In this document: positions 43,832-52,086 of the stretch, piece after piece
Layout: every line of letters begins with the position of its first letter
Position numbering within the stretch: the first letter of the stretch is position 1
Assembly (NCBI RefSeq): GCF_014202575.1
Contig: NZ_JACHHB010000005.1
Span: forward strand, 124,001 to 188,000
Direction: 5' to 3'
Length of the DNA stretch: 64,000 nucleotides
Source: Texcoconibacillus texcoconensis
GTDB taxonomy: Bacteria > Bacillota > Bacilli > Bacillales > Salisediminibacteriaceae
The notes under the pieces: model-generated
Told to the model about the DNA's origin: nothing
Database searches by the model: none
Seen by the model: the letters and a program-made list of their open reading frames with translations, nothing else
Made by a program: the position numbers and the translations under genes

Positions 43832-45682
43832 TTAGTAATGAAACCCTAGCAAATTCCAATAACTTAAAAACATAATAAAAAACATGGAAATGAACACATG
43901 AAAACCGAAAAAGACTCTCATCCACGCTTTCCCTTCATCATCTCGCCAACGTACAATCAGTGACGGAATAAGCAGAACAGACATCACTGCCCCTAATATG
44001 AGCATCAACAGACTAACAACTGTGAATGTTTGATGTTCATAAACTGTGCCAGTACCGATAATCCATAATACACTAGCTAATCCAGCGATGTAGAACAAGG
44101 ATTGAATGAACGCAATCATATCACCACGTTTCAAGTGAGTCTTCTTACCTGTGTGACGTCCTTTACGGCGCACTTGACGTATGAAGCGAATGATGATTGA
44201 TACCATCGTCGTGATAAACGTAAAGACACTAACTCCGATCCACAATAAGTGAGTCACCTGGCTTTCATGCCACGCTTGCTTATAGGCGACCGCCAGTGGT
44301 CGATTATCCAAAACTAATCGATCAATAGCTCCAAATTCATTCGTTGCAAAGGCGATTTGTTCCTTCCCGTCTTCTCTAATAAACAAATGTTCACCTGTTT
44401 CAAAAAACGTGTAACCATCAATCATCAGGCTTTCATTTCCTTCATTAACACGTACGGTTCTAAATAATAAATCCGATATTGCATGAAATGAACTGGATTC
44501 TGCACGATTCATCATATATGAGCCCGTATATTCACCGATAGATGGTTCCATTTCGTCATTTTTAACAGGATCAATAGCTGCATTTTCACTTTCAATGTAT
44601 TTTTCAGTGACTTTTTCAAGTAAATCATCCCGCGCTTTTAAGCCTTCAGGATGATTATAAGAAACGAACACCCCTGTATTCGAATCATCGTGAACCGCAA
44701 GCAGACTTTGAAATGAATTTGACTCCCCTTCTTGTACGACCCAGCGCTCGCCATGAACATCCTTTTCATATAGACCATCCGTTAACCCTGGTAAGCGTTC
44801 GTCATGAGTAAACTGGGTTGTCAACATACGTTCAAGTGATGGTGTTGATAGAATCCCTTCCCGTTCGCCTAGAAACAGTTCAATCACCGAGACCATTGCT
44901 TCTGATGTTGCATATCCTCCATTAGCTGGTAACACATTCGACCACTCAGCGGGAACTTGTTCGTTGTTGTTTATATAACCAACACTTACAGACTCTGAAT
45001 CTCGTGGCCTTTGACCAATATCGTACCCTTCTATATCTAACTGATTTAACACATTTTCTTCAATATATGATTCATACGACTGGCCTGATGCTTCTTCAAT
45101 AATCTGGCCTGCTAAAGCAACACCATATTCTGAATACATCACTTCGCTACCAGGTTGTTGTATGACTGCTGGAGTAAACTCATGTAAATATTCAGATAAA
45201 GGCAACACGTGATCTTCATTTGACGTTGAGAGATTTTTCGTTTCTGCAAAACCACTTGTGTGATTCAATAAATGTTTAATCGTCACTTGCCTACCTGTGT
45301 CATCGAAAAGCCCATCGATGTCAAGGTGTCTTTGAACTGGCTCATTAAAACGAACTTCTCGTTCTTCAATGAGTTGTAGAAGGCCCACCCAAGTAGCCCA
45401 TTGATGAAGTGACCCTAAATGAAACAATGTCTTATCACTTTGAACCTCTTGTTCATTTTCAATATCAGCCCATCCGGCTCCGATGTTCGCTATTGTTTCT
45501 CCTTCGTGATAGATCACAGCTGTGGCTCCTGGAATGCCATACTCATCAAGTTGCTTGTTAATCACTTCTTCCCAATCCAACTCATCCACGTTTTCATTGG
45601 CACTCAACTCCACCGGTGAGATGATCAATACGAACAACAGTGTCAAAAAAAAGAAGGTAATTGCTTGTCTTATCCTATTCAT
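43832..45682 (-). CDS. degenerate serine hydrolase (FmtA/PBP4*-like) with four membrane segments
   Basis: About 616 residues. The start is the ATG eight bases after AAAGGAG, giving a signal peptide (FFFLTLLFVLIISPVELSA). Residues about 30-360 follow the beta-lactamase-related fold, but key residues are changed: the SxxK motif reads GSLHQWAT (Lys lost), the YxN motif reads MYSEYGVAL (Asn to Glu), and the usual HxG-type motif is EGESNSFQS. The C-terminal 170 residues have about four membrane segments. It may have lost catalysis and act as a sensor or scaffold in the cell envelope. Confidence 0.75.
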   Translation of the reverse strand: MNRIRQAITFFFLTLLFVLIISPVELSANENVDELDWEEVINKQLDEYGIPGATAVIYHEGETIANIGAGWADIENEQEVQSDKTLFHLGSLHQWATWVGLLQLIEEREVRFNEPVQRHLDIDGLFDDTGRQVTIKHLLNHTSGFAETKNLSTSNEDHVLPLSEYLHEFTPAVIQQPGSEVMYSEYGVALAGQIIEEASGQSYESYIEENVLNQLDIEGYDIGQRPRDSESVSVGYINNNEQVPAEWSNVLPANGGYATSEAMVSVIELFLGEREGILSTPSLERMLTTQFTHDERLPGLTDGLYEKDVHGERWVVQEGESNSFQSLLAVHDDSNTGVFVSYNHPEGLKARDDLLEKVTEKYIESENAAIDPVKNDEMEPSIGEYTGSYMMNRAESSSFHAISDLLFRTVRVNEGNESLMIDGYTFFETGEHLFIREDGKEQIAFATNEFGAIDRLVLDNRPLAVAYKQAWHESQVTHLLWIGVSVFTFITTMVSIIIRFIRQVRRKGRHTGKKTHLKRGDMIAFIQSLFYIAGLASVLWIIGTGTVYEHQTFTVVSLLMLILGAVMSVLLIPSLIVRWRDDEGKAWMRVFFGFHVFISMFFIMFLSYWNLLGFHY

Positions 45683-45912
45683 ACTGTTTACTCCTTTTGT
45701 GTTCACAACATTGGTGTTTCTATTATCGTACCATAGCTTCCTTCTTCAATGCTTGCTGAGTCTATTAAAGATTTTTAACTGATATACCGCCCTTGATCAA
45801 TTCGAGATATTCAAATCGAATAATGGGTAAACATCACTTTTTTCACCTATTACTATTACGTTCATTATGTTAAATTTGATGAAGAATACTCTTTCAGAGA
45901 GGGGGATTTCGG

Positions 45913-46122
45913 ATGAATCCACGTATCCGCTTTATAAACATCATTTTATTTCTTTCGCTAACGTTCGGTATTATTTCCTCTATATTTACTCTCGAAGAAT
46001 TCCGTTCATCTGATTTTTCTACTATGGCTTCGTCTCTGTCAACGACACTTATTTTCTTTGGAATCGCTGCGATTTTATACGGGATATTAGAAATCATTGA
46101 AAAATTGCAAAGCATTCAATAA
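45913..46122 (+). CDS. small two-helix membrane protein, unknown function
   Basis: 69 residues starting at ATG after GAGAGGGGG. Two membrane segments: about 8-24 and 42-60, joined by a short acidic and Ser-rich loop (FTLEEFRSSDFSTM). No family recognised. The good Shine-Dalgarno supports it as a real gene; nothing else is in its operon. Confidence 0.55.
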   Translation: MNPRIRFINIILFLSLTFGIISSIFTLEEFRSSDFSTMASSLSTTLIFFGIAAILYGILEIIEKLQSIQ

Positions 46123-46240
46123 GTAAACGATCAAGACATGACAAAAGACGATTGATTATGTCAAAGTAAATAGCACAAGCGTTAATACTAACGGATACAA
46201 CTTGTGAGGTGCCAAACTGAAAAACATAGATGCATTCTCA

Positions 46241-46312
46241 CATTGAGCCAAATCAGGAAGTTTATGAGTGAAACGTGGTCCGTTATGAGTGGAATCCGTC
46301 ATTTTATGAGTG
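46241..46312. repeat. 21-bp periodic repeat, TTATGAGTG
   Basis: TTATGAGTG stands at 46262, 46283 and 46304, exactly 21 bases apart, with a degenerate copy (CATTGAGCC) at 46241. The 12 bases between copies vary. The 21-base phase means any frame across it gives 7-residue repeats (FMSE...VMSG...FMSE), but codon use and lack of a ribosome site speak against a gene. It fills the 344-base gap before the cysteine desulfurase terminator. Confidence 0.6.
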
Positions 46313-46397
46313 AATTAGGACCTTCCTCCCGTTTGAAGGAATTCTTTTTCTTCCCATATGGAAAAATTCTTTCCTCAAGAGTTCCCCGTTGATACAC

Positions 46398-46440
46398 CAA
46401 AAAAACACATGTAATCTCTTGTGTGAAATTACATGTGTTT
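46398..46440 (-). terminator. intrinsic terminator after the cysteine desulfurase
   Basis: ACACATGTAAT and ATTACATGTGT form a perfect 11-bp stem, followed on the minus strand by seven T. Confidence 0.82.
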
Positions 46441-46466
46441 TGCTCGTTTCCCCTGTTCCTTGGCAT

Positions 46467-47627
46467 TTAATCGTTCATTTTCAAATCTTGATATTTTCTT
46501 TGCAGAACACGTTCTTCCAAGAGGTCAATCACGCGATCGATGTCTTTTTCAGTTGTATAATGACCTAAACTAAAACGAACTGCTCCCTTTCCTACATGTT
46601 CTTCCACACCCATTGCTTTTAAAACAGACGACAGTTGGACATTACCTGAATGGCACGCAGAACCAGTTGATGCAGCAACTTCTGGTATCTGTCTTAGGAC
46701 CTCTTCTCCCGTAAACCCAGGGAAATTCACACTTAACGTATTGGCAAGACGTTCATCTGGATGACCATTTAATGTCAATTGGCCGTGAAGTAAACGATGT
46801 AATCGCTCCCAAAATTTATCACGTAACTGACGAATCTCCTCAATCTGATGAAATGATGAAGTTGACGTGGAGGATGAACAAGCTTCACCTAGACCTACTG
46901 CAAGCATGACATTTTCTGTCCCGGCTCTCATCCCCATTTCGTGACCGGCGCCATGAATAAGCGGTTCAATGGGGGTACCTTGGCGAATGTATAAGGCACC
47001 AATTCCTTTCGGCGCGTAAACTTTATGTCCAGCAACTGTTAATAAATCGATTTGTAACTGGTCAACATCAATGGGCACTTTTCCGATAGACTGGGAAGCA
47101 TCCGTATGCATAACAATCCCATTTTTCTTAGCAATCGCTGTGATCTCTGAAATGGGTTGCAAGGTTCCCACTTCATTATTTGCATGCATGATTGAAATCA
47201 GAATCGTCTCATCAGTCACCGCATTTTCTACATCCTCTGGGTCGACTTGGCCAAACTCATCAACCTCAAGGTATGTCACCTGCGCTCCTTGTTTTTCTAA
47301 ATAATCGCACGGGTTCATCACCGCTGGATGTTCGACCTTAGACGTAATGATATGATTTCCACGATCACGTAAAGATTGAAATACACCTTTTAATGCAAAA
47401 TTATTCGCCTCGCTCCCCCCACTTGTAAAAATCACTTCCTCAGTTTGAGCACCAATGCTTTGAGCAACTTGATGTCTTGCCTGTTCTAACGACGATGACG
47501 CCTTATTTGCTGCCCAATGACTCGCTGAAGGGTTTCCAAAATGATCGTATATAAAAGGCTCCATAGCACGAATAACTTCTTCTTTTAGTGGCGTGCTTGC
47601 ATTATAATCCAGGTAAATCCGTTCCAT
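46467..47627 (-). CDS. cysteine desulfurase (NifS/IscS family)
   Basis: 386 residues. The PLP lysine is in VAGHKVYAPKG, the PLP-binding His in HANNEVGT and SQSIGK, and the catalytic cysteine in STGSACHSGN. The shorter loop around this Cys places it in the group I (IscS/NifS) enzymes. It supplies sulfur for Fe-S clusters, thiamine or tRNA thiolation. It has no iscU or thiI next to it, so the acceptor is unknown; bioB elsewhere in the window is one possible user. Confidence 0.9.
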   Translation of the reverse strand: MERIYLDYNASTPLKEEVIRAMEPFIYDHFGNPSASHWAANKASSSLEQARHQVAQSIGAQTEEVIFTSGGSEANNFALKGVFQSLRDRGNHIITSKVEHPAVMNPCDYLEKQGAQVTYLEVDEFGQVDPEDVENAVTDETILISIMHANNEVGTLQPISEITAIAKKNGIVMHTDASQSIGKVPIDVDQLQIDLLTVAGHKVYAPKGIGALYIRQGTPIEPLIHGAGHEMGMRAGTENVMLAVGLGEACSSSTSTSSFHQIEEIRQLRDKFWERLHRLLHGQLTLNGHPDERLANTLSVNFPGFTGEEVLRQIPEVAASTGSACHSGNVQLSSVLKAMGVEEHVGKGAVRFSLGHYTTEKDIDRVIDLLEERVLQRKYQDLKMND

Positions 47628-47799
47628 TGCTTTCGCCCCCCTATTAATCTCATCGTTAATTATTGTGAAGATAGCATATTTTTACATTCTCAGCAAAATG
47701 TTTAATCAGTCGATGGTGCTTACACTGATATGAAAACATATGTATAAATATCACACAAAAGAGGGGAAAAACGAAACGAGTCATTATAAAAGAAGCTCA

Positions 47800-47846
47800 A
47801 AAAAGCCACCCCCCTCTCAACTCAATAAAGGTGAGTTGAAGAGGGA
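47800..47846 (-). terminator. intrinsic terminator of the second GntR/ABC operon
   Basis: CCTCTTCAACTCA and TGAGTTGAGAGG (minus strand) form a 12-bp stem with a mismatch; GGGGTGGCTTTTTT follows. The T-run is some bases after the stem. Confidence 0.6.
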
Positions 47847-47862
47847 AGCAAGTTCTCACTTA

Positions 47863-48573
47863 CTACTGAATCATTTCAACTTGGCCGCTTGTTCTTGTAA
47901 CGTTGATTTCTTTAGGAATCTGTACATAGACCGCTTCTTTGCCCCTGATAGACGGTCCCCTATGTCCAAAGCGTTCCTCCTCTGTAAATTGCGTAATCGG
48001 AAATTCCTTCATAAAGGACTTCTCTTCCAAAGTGAGTTCATTAGACTCAACAAAAACAAGTTCATCTTGTTGTAAAGACATATCCGGCGCTTCACGTTCT
48101 TTTGTCATATCTTTTCCACCGATGACCATCGGCGTCATGTAATGTGTCACTTCGATTTTATCTATTTCTGCGTATTCAAAATAAACTTGTAAAGACGTGT
48201 GCTGGTCTGGTTGCCTTGAGGTTGTGATTGCTAATTTTTCTTGGTCGAATGTGAATGTTGATCGCTCATTGGCAAACACACCTTCTATTTCATCTAAGGT
48301 TCCTTTCCTCTTATTTTCCATGAATTCAAGGCTCGTTTGTTCGATCTCCCTAAGCTCATCTTCACTTACATCGTTATGAGCTTCATCCTTGTTTTCTGGA
48401 ATCATATAAAAGGTAATGACCGCAATAAATAAAACCGATGCGTACATAATTAATATGGATTGGGCTCTCTTTCGGTATTGAAAAAAGGAGGATTTAGACA
48501 ATATCTTAAAAATCACAGCTAAGATTAAAAACAAAACAGTAAAAATAAAAGTACTCACAAAGAACAATCGCAT
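47863..48573 (-). CDS. membrane-anchored protein of unknown function in an ABC operon
   Basis: 236 residues. Two membrane segments near the N-terminus (about 2-22 and 38-58) are followed by about 175 residues probably outside the membrane, with a high acid content (ENKDEAHNDVSEDELREIEQ). No family motif recognised. It overlaps the permease gene at its start, so it is the fourth gene of the GntR/ABC operon and may be an accessory sensing subunit. Confidence 0.65.
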   Translation of the reverse strand: MRLFFVSTFIFTVLFLILAVIFKILSKSSFFQYRKRAQSILIMYASVLFIAVITFYMIPENKDEAHNDVSEDELREIEQTSLEFMENKRKGTLDEIEGVFANERSTFTFDQEKLAITTSRQPDQHTSLQVYFEYAEIDKIEVTHYMTPMVIGGKDMTKEREAPDMSLQQDELVFVESNELTLEEKSFMKEFPITQFTEEERFGHRGPSIRGKEAVYVQIPKEINVTRTSGQVEMIQ

Positions 48574-49319
48574 TATGATCGCACCTCCAATCGACGGCCA
48601 ACAAATACCGAACTCACAAAAAGTAAGCTACTTGTGATTAATACTTTCAGTGAAAATAATAGAAATGACGTTTCTGTAGCAAAAAATTGTACAATAGGAG
48701 AAACAAACGCCCCCCCAAACATAAGTTCTAAAATGAGAAAGCCAAATAAAATAGCCGGTAAAATCACGATAAATATTTTGTTTAATTGTACGAGCATCCC
48801 TACAAAATAACCGCTAGATGTCAACAAAAATAAGTAAAGCGCAATAACTAACACACCTAATATCCATTCTTGTAGTGCATAACTATCTTTAATAACCGTC
48901 ACTTCAGGATCATTCATAAAATAAATGATCACTTTAAGCAATACACTCGCACATAATGCTGAAACGCCTCCGATTAGACTTGTTGTCAAAAGAAATGATA
49001 TATTCGACAAATGATGACTTAATCGATTCGAAACAAAGGTAAAATCGATATCTCTATACCCTTTTTGCGTAAGCGTCACAGCGACAACAAATCCCCAAAA
49101 CAACGTAAACCAAACGATGATATCCCCCGAATAGTACTGTGCTGAAAAAGACATCCCACCAGAACTTGTTCCACTTCCCCCAATAGGATTTAAAGAAAAT
49201 AGAAGGCCTAATAATTGAACCCCAACCAAGGCACTAAACACATTAATGTATGCTTTCAATTTATAGACAAATTGTTTATGAGCAACATCGAGCACGCTAG
49301 CTTCTCTCCAAAACATCAT
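48573..49319 (-). CDS. ABC-2 type permease, second GntR/ABC operon
   Basis: About 248 residues with six membrane segments (about residues 24-45, 65-85, 110-130, 150-175, 180-205, 215-240). Two ATG codons follow GGAGGGATTG; the second has better spacing. The gene overlaps the ATPase before it and the anchored protein after it. Low similarity to known permeases by eye, but size and position fit the YtrC/D or YhcI type. Confidence 0.72.
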   Translation of the reverse strand: MMFWREASVLDVAHKQFVYKLKAYINVFSALVGVQLLGLLFSLNPIGGSGTSSGGMSFSAQYYSGDIIVWFTLFWGFVVAVTLTQKGYRDIDFTFVSNRLSHHLSNISFLLTTSLIGGVSALCASVLLKVIIYFMNDPEVTVIKDSYALQEWILGVLVIALYLFLLTSSGYFVGMLVQLNKIFIVILPAILFGFLILELMFGGAFVSPIVQFFATETSFLLFSLKVLITSSLLFVSSVFVGRRLEVRS

Positions 49320-50208
49320 CAATCCCTCCTTCCTTTTGCTGTGTGAGATAAATAAACACATCTTCTGTACTTACTGCTGATATTTTCACGCCATCCCCTT
49401 CTACCTGAACTCTCTCACCATTGGATAAGTCATTTTTCACAACAACATAAATATATTGATGGCTGATCTCTCTTTTATAAAGCACCTCGCGATTTTTACA
49501 GATACGTTCAATCACCTTTTTCTCGCCTGTCAAACCAATGGCATAATTTTTGACCTCATCAACCGGTAAATGAAGTCGATTCTCTCCTTGGTGAATGATG
49601 AATATCTCTTCAAGTAAATCCTCTATTTCATTTAAGTGATGGCTAGATAAAAGAATGGTGCGCGGATGTGCAAGATAATCTTTCAATAGTGTTCGGTAAA
49701 AATCTTTACGTACAGCCGAATCCATTCCTTCTGTCGGTTCATCAAAAATTGTTAATGGACTTCTTGCACAGATTCCAATAATCATATGAAACGTACTTTT
49801 CATCCCTTTTGATAGTTGGTGATGATATTTGTCACAAGGAAGTGCAAAGTACGAAAACAATTTCTCGGCAAGCTGAACATCCCAGTTCTTATAAAAACGC
49901 CCCGCTTCCTGCAAAATATCTTTTAGTGTCAATGTCGGTGGAAACATCATCGTACCGTCAATGAAAACTGTATTCTCAGCTACCTTTATATGGTGAAATG
50001 GGTTTTCAGCAAACACTTTCACCGTCCCTTGCGTTGGTCGAAGAAAACCAGCAACCGTTTTTAAAAACGTTGTTTTCCCTGCTCCATTGCGACCAATCAC
50101 ACCTGTGATCGCATTTTCTTTTATATTTACCGAGAGGCCTGTTAAAGCTTGTGTCCCATTCTTATTTCCATACACTTTGCTAACATTTTCACACCTGACA
50201 ACAGTCAT
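49297..50208 (-). CDS. ABC transporter ATP-binding protein, second GntR/ABC operon
   Basis: 303 residues. Walker A is GRNGAGKTTFLKTVAG, the signature is LSKGMKSTFHM, Walker B is PLTIFDEPTEGMD, and SSHHLNE is the switch. It begins at an ATG that overlaps the end of the GntR gene. The C-terminal 90 residues form the extra domain found in these exporters. The second residue of the Walker B, TIFDEP, is normal for this class. Confidence 0.86.
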   Translation of the reverse strand: MTVVRCENVSKVYGNKNGTQALTGLSVNIKENAITGVIGRNGAGKTTFLKTVAGFLRPTQGTVKVFAENPFHHIKVAENTVFIDGTMMFPPTLTLKDILQEAGRFYKNWDVQLAEKLFSYFALPCDKYHHQLSKGMKSTFHMIIGICARSPLTIFDEPTEGMDSAVRKDFYRTLLKDYLAHPRTILLSSHHLNEIEDLLEEIFIIHQGENRLHLPVDEVKNYAIGLTGEKKVIERICKNREVLYKREISHQYIYVVVKNDLSNGERVQVEGDGVKISAVSTEDVFIYLTQQKEGGIDDVLERS

Positions 50209-50585
50209 CGTGAGTCCCCCTTTTCTCTCATTTCGACACGAACCATCTCCACGAGTTCCTCTTCGCTTACATTTAAATAATTCGCCTCTTTTACAATTTC
50301 TTTTACGAGTTTTCCTAATGTTTGACTTTTTCTTTTGTCTATAATCAGTGCTTTCGCTTCAGAAGAAACAAACATCCCTAAACCTCTTTTTTTATAAACG
50401 ATGTTGGCATCAGCTAACAAATTTAATCCCTTTGCCGCTGTCGCTGGATTAATATTAAACATGTCTGCCAATTGATATTGAGAATACATTTTTTCATCGA
50501 CTTCGATATGACCTGATAGGATTTCCGTTTCCAACCATTCTCCAATTTGAATATAGATTGGCTTTGTATCGTCAGGATTTAGAAT
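50205..50585 (-). CDS. GntR-family repressor (YhcF-type) with AUU start
   Basis: About 126 residues if started at the ATT at 50585, eight bases after GAGGAGG. In frame between an upstream TGA (50603) and a TTG at 50534 there is no ATG, GTG or TTG, yet the missing residues (LNPDDTKPIYIQIGEWLE) are the conserved first helix of the family. The wHTH continues with YSQYQLADMFNINPATAAKG and RGLGMFVS. It overlaps the ATPase gene. It probably represses its own operon through the inverted repeat at 50617-50632. Confidence 0.82.
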   Translation of the reverse strand: MLNPDDTKPIYIQIGEWLETEILSGHIEVDEKMYSQYQLADMFNINPATAAKGLNLLADANIVYKKRGLGMFVSSEAKALIIDKRKSQTLGKLVKEIVKEANYLNVSEEELVEMVRVEMREKGDSR

Positions 50586-50616
50586 GAAACTCGCCTCCTC
50601 TCATACTAAGTCAGTG

Positions 50617-50662
50617 CATTAGTCATGTAATGTAGTATATCGTTTTTACTTTTTTCTGTAAA
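50617..50662 (-). promoter_or_regulatory. promoter and candidate operator of the second GntR/ABC operon
   Basis: On the minus strand TTTACA (50662-50657), 17 bases, TATACT (50639-50634): five of six and good matches. Overlapping the start of transcription is the inverted repeat CATTA-N6-TAATG (50617-50632), a natural site for the GntR repressor. Confidence 0.6.
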
Positions 50663-50677
50663 TAGGCACACGACACA

Positions 50678-50714
50678 AAAAAATCTCCCAACTTAATCTT
50701 AGAAGTTGGGAGAG
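50678..50714 (-). terminator. intrinsic terminator after the pyrophosphatase-like/GNAT pair
   Basis: CTCCCAACTT and AAGTTGGGAG form a perfect 10-bp stem, followed on the minus strand by seven T. Confidence 0.85.
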
Positions 50715-50720
50715 ATTCAC

Positions 50721-51053
50721 TTAAGCCATCACGACTGATATGTATTGGTCGGGATATAAAGCGTTGAGCTGTTCTTGAATATTTTCTTTTTCAAATACTG
50801 CTTGTTCTGAAGCGACGACTATTTCTGTTGAAGGATGGTTACTGCGCTGGACAAGAGCAATAACTGTACCACTAAAAAAAGTAAGTGGTTTTGATACACC
50901 GAGAATATACGCGTTCACTTCGCTGTTATCTATCGTCACAGTTCCTGGTAAAGTACCGATGTTGATCGGAAGCTCACGGTTTGTATTCGGGTCAACCGTC
51001 CCAAGGGGCCTATCTACGATAACCTGCACGCTTTTTCTAAGGTACTTTCTCAT
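50721..51053 (-). CDS. degenerate family I inorganic pyrophosphatase-like protein
   Basis: 110 residues, like the short pyrophosphatase homologues of Firmicutes. It keeps VIVDRPLGTVDP, AYILGVSKPL and the last strand, but where active relatives have NYGY and ELDAY it has NIGT and EVNAY, so a Tyr and the metal-binding Asp are missing. It may bind a ligand without hydrolysing it. Start ATG after GGAGGGAGTGC. Its GNAT neighbour is 13 bases upstream in the same direction; they share a terminator. Confidence 0.62.
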   Translation of the reverse strand: MRKYLRKSVQVIVDRPLGTVDPNTNRELPINIGTLPGTVTIDNSEVNAYILGVSKPLTFFSGTVIALVQRSNHPSTEIVVASEQAVFEKENIQEQLNALYPDQYISVVMA

Positions 51054-51066
51054 GCACTCCCTCCTT

Positions 51067-51858
51067 TTAGTCTCCGATCATAAACGGAACAAAAAAACGT
51101 TCGTTCACTGCCTCAAATCCAAGTGATTCATATAAACGAACTGAAGCTATATCATCTGCATAAACGTAAACATAAACACTTGAAGTTTGCTTTCCAATTT
51201 CCGTGAGTGTACTGTTAACCGCTTGACTACAGCCTTTTCGATCGGCAAATGATGCAGTAGCTACATGATTGATTTCTACATAATGTTCACTAAAAGCGCT
51301 AAATCCACCCATTGCTGCTAAGCGCCCCTTTTCCCACACCCCAAAGAAGGGAAACTTTTCGAATGCATCTTTGGAAAATGTCAAAAGCTCTTGTTCTTCC
51401 GCAAGGGCTTGAACTTCTTCGTGATTTTCTCGTCTTATTTCCTGCACATTTGTTTCACTCATTAATTTTGTGTCATCCTGATGTCTCATGAGCTGCATTT
51501 TCCTTGGTGGGGCAATCATTGTCCCGTGATGGTAAAACATCGGTAATTCTTCTTCCTTTAAGAGCGCAATCCCCTCATGTGAAAATTTCACAGATTTCTC
51601 TGCTTCATGAAACAAGTTCTCAACATCCACAGCTTCTAAGTTGCCTGGGAAATAATAAGCGAAAGTTGGCAGTGAATATTCATCATGAAATGCGACAACC
51701 GAGACAAGATCTTCATCATTCCATTGGGCAAAAAATGTCGAAGTTTTCCGTTTGTCCATGAGCATATCATAAAAAGGTAAATGCTCTTCTTTTACGATTT
51801 GATTTTGTAATTGATTTAACTGGTGTTCAGTCATTGGTGCAAATGTTGTTTCAATCAA
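51067..51858 (-). CDS. GNAT-family acetyltransferase, two-domain
   Basis: 263 residues, starting at TTG eight bases after AAAAGGAG. The C-terminal half is a GNAT domain of the FR47 type: INHVATASFADRKGCSQAV (acetyl-CoA loop) and DIASVRLYESLGFEAV. The N-terminal half looks like a degenerate second copy without the loop. Such two-part GNATs often acetylate small amines, but the acceptor is unknown. Confidence 0.72.
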   Translation of the reverse strand: MIETTFAPMTEHQLNQLQNQIVKEEHLPFYDMLMDKRKTSTFFAQWNDEDLVSVVAFHDEYSLPTFAYYFPGNLEAVDVENLFHEAEKSVKFSHEGIALLKEEELPMFYHHGTMIAPPRKMQLMRHQDDTKLMSETNVQEIRRENHEEVQALAEEQELLTFSKDAFEKFPFFGVWEKGRLAAMGGFSAFSEHYVEINHVATASFADRKGCSQAVNSTLTEIGKQTSSVYVYVYADDIASVRLYESLGFEAVNERFFVPFMIGD

Positions 51859-52086
51859 TGTTGACGCTCCTTTTAATTCGTTCGCTCTTCCTTCTATTCA
51901 AAGATTTCCCGATCATCTCATTCAATAAACAACAACGTCAAACGACAAGGATCATGTAAAATGAAGTTTGATCATAACAGGTGCTAAAATGAATTTTTCC
52001 AATTCCCCTGAAAACACCACTTAAGATAAACAATCCCTTCGATTGTCGTCGATGATACTTAGATAGATTCACAAACCCCTCCCCCA

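Noticed and set aside
46204..46392. 62-residue open frame across the 21-bp repeat
   Set aside because: No Shine-Dalgarno and the 7-residue periodicity is explained by the DNA repeat.
46123..46466. possible CRISPR array from the regular TTATGAGTG spacing
   Set aside because: The 9-base repeat and 12-base spacer are far too short, and no cas gene is present.
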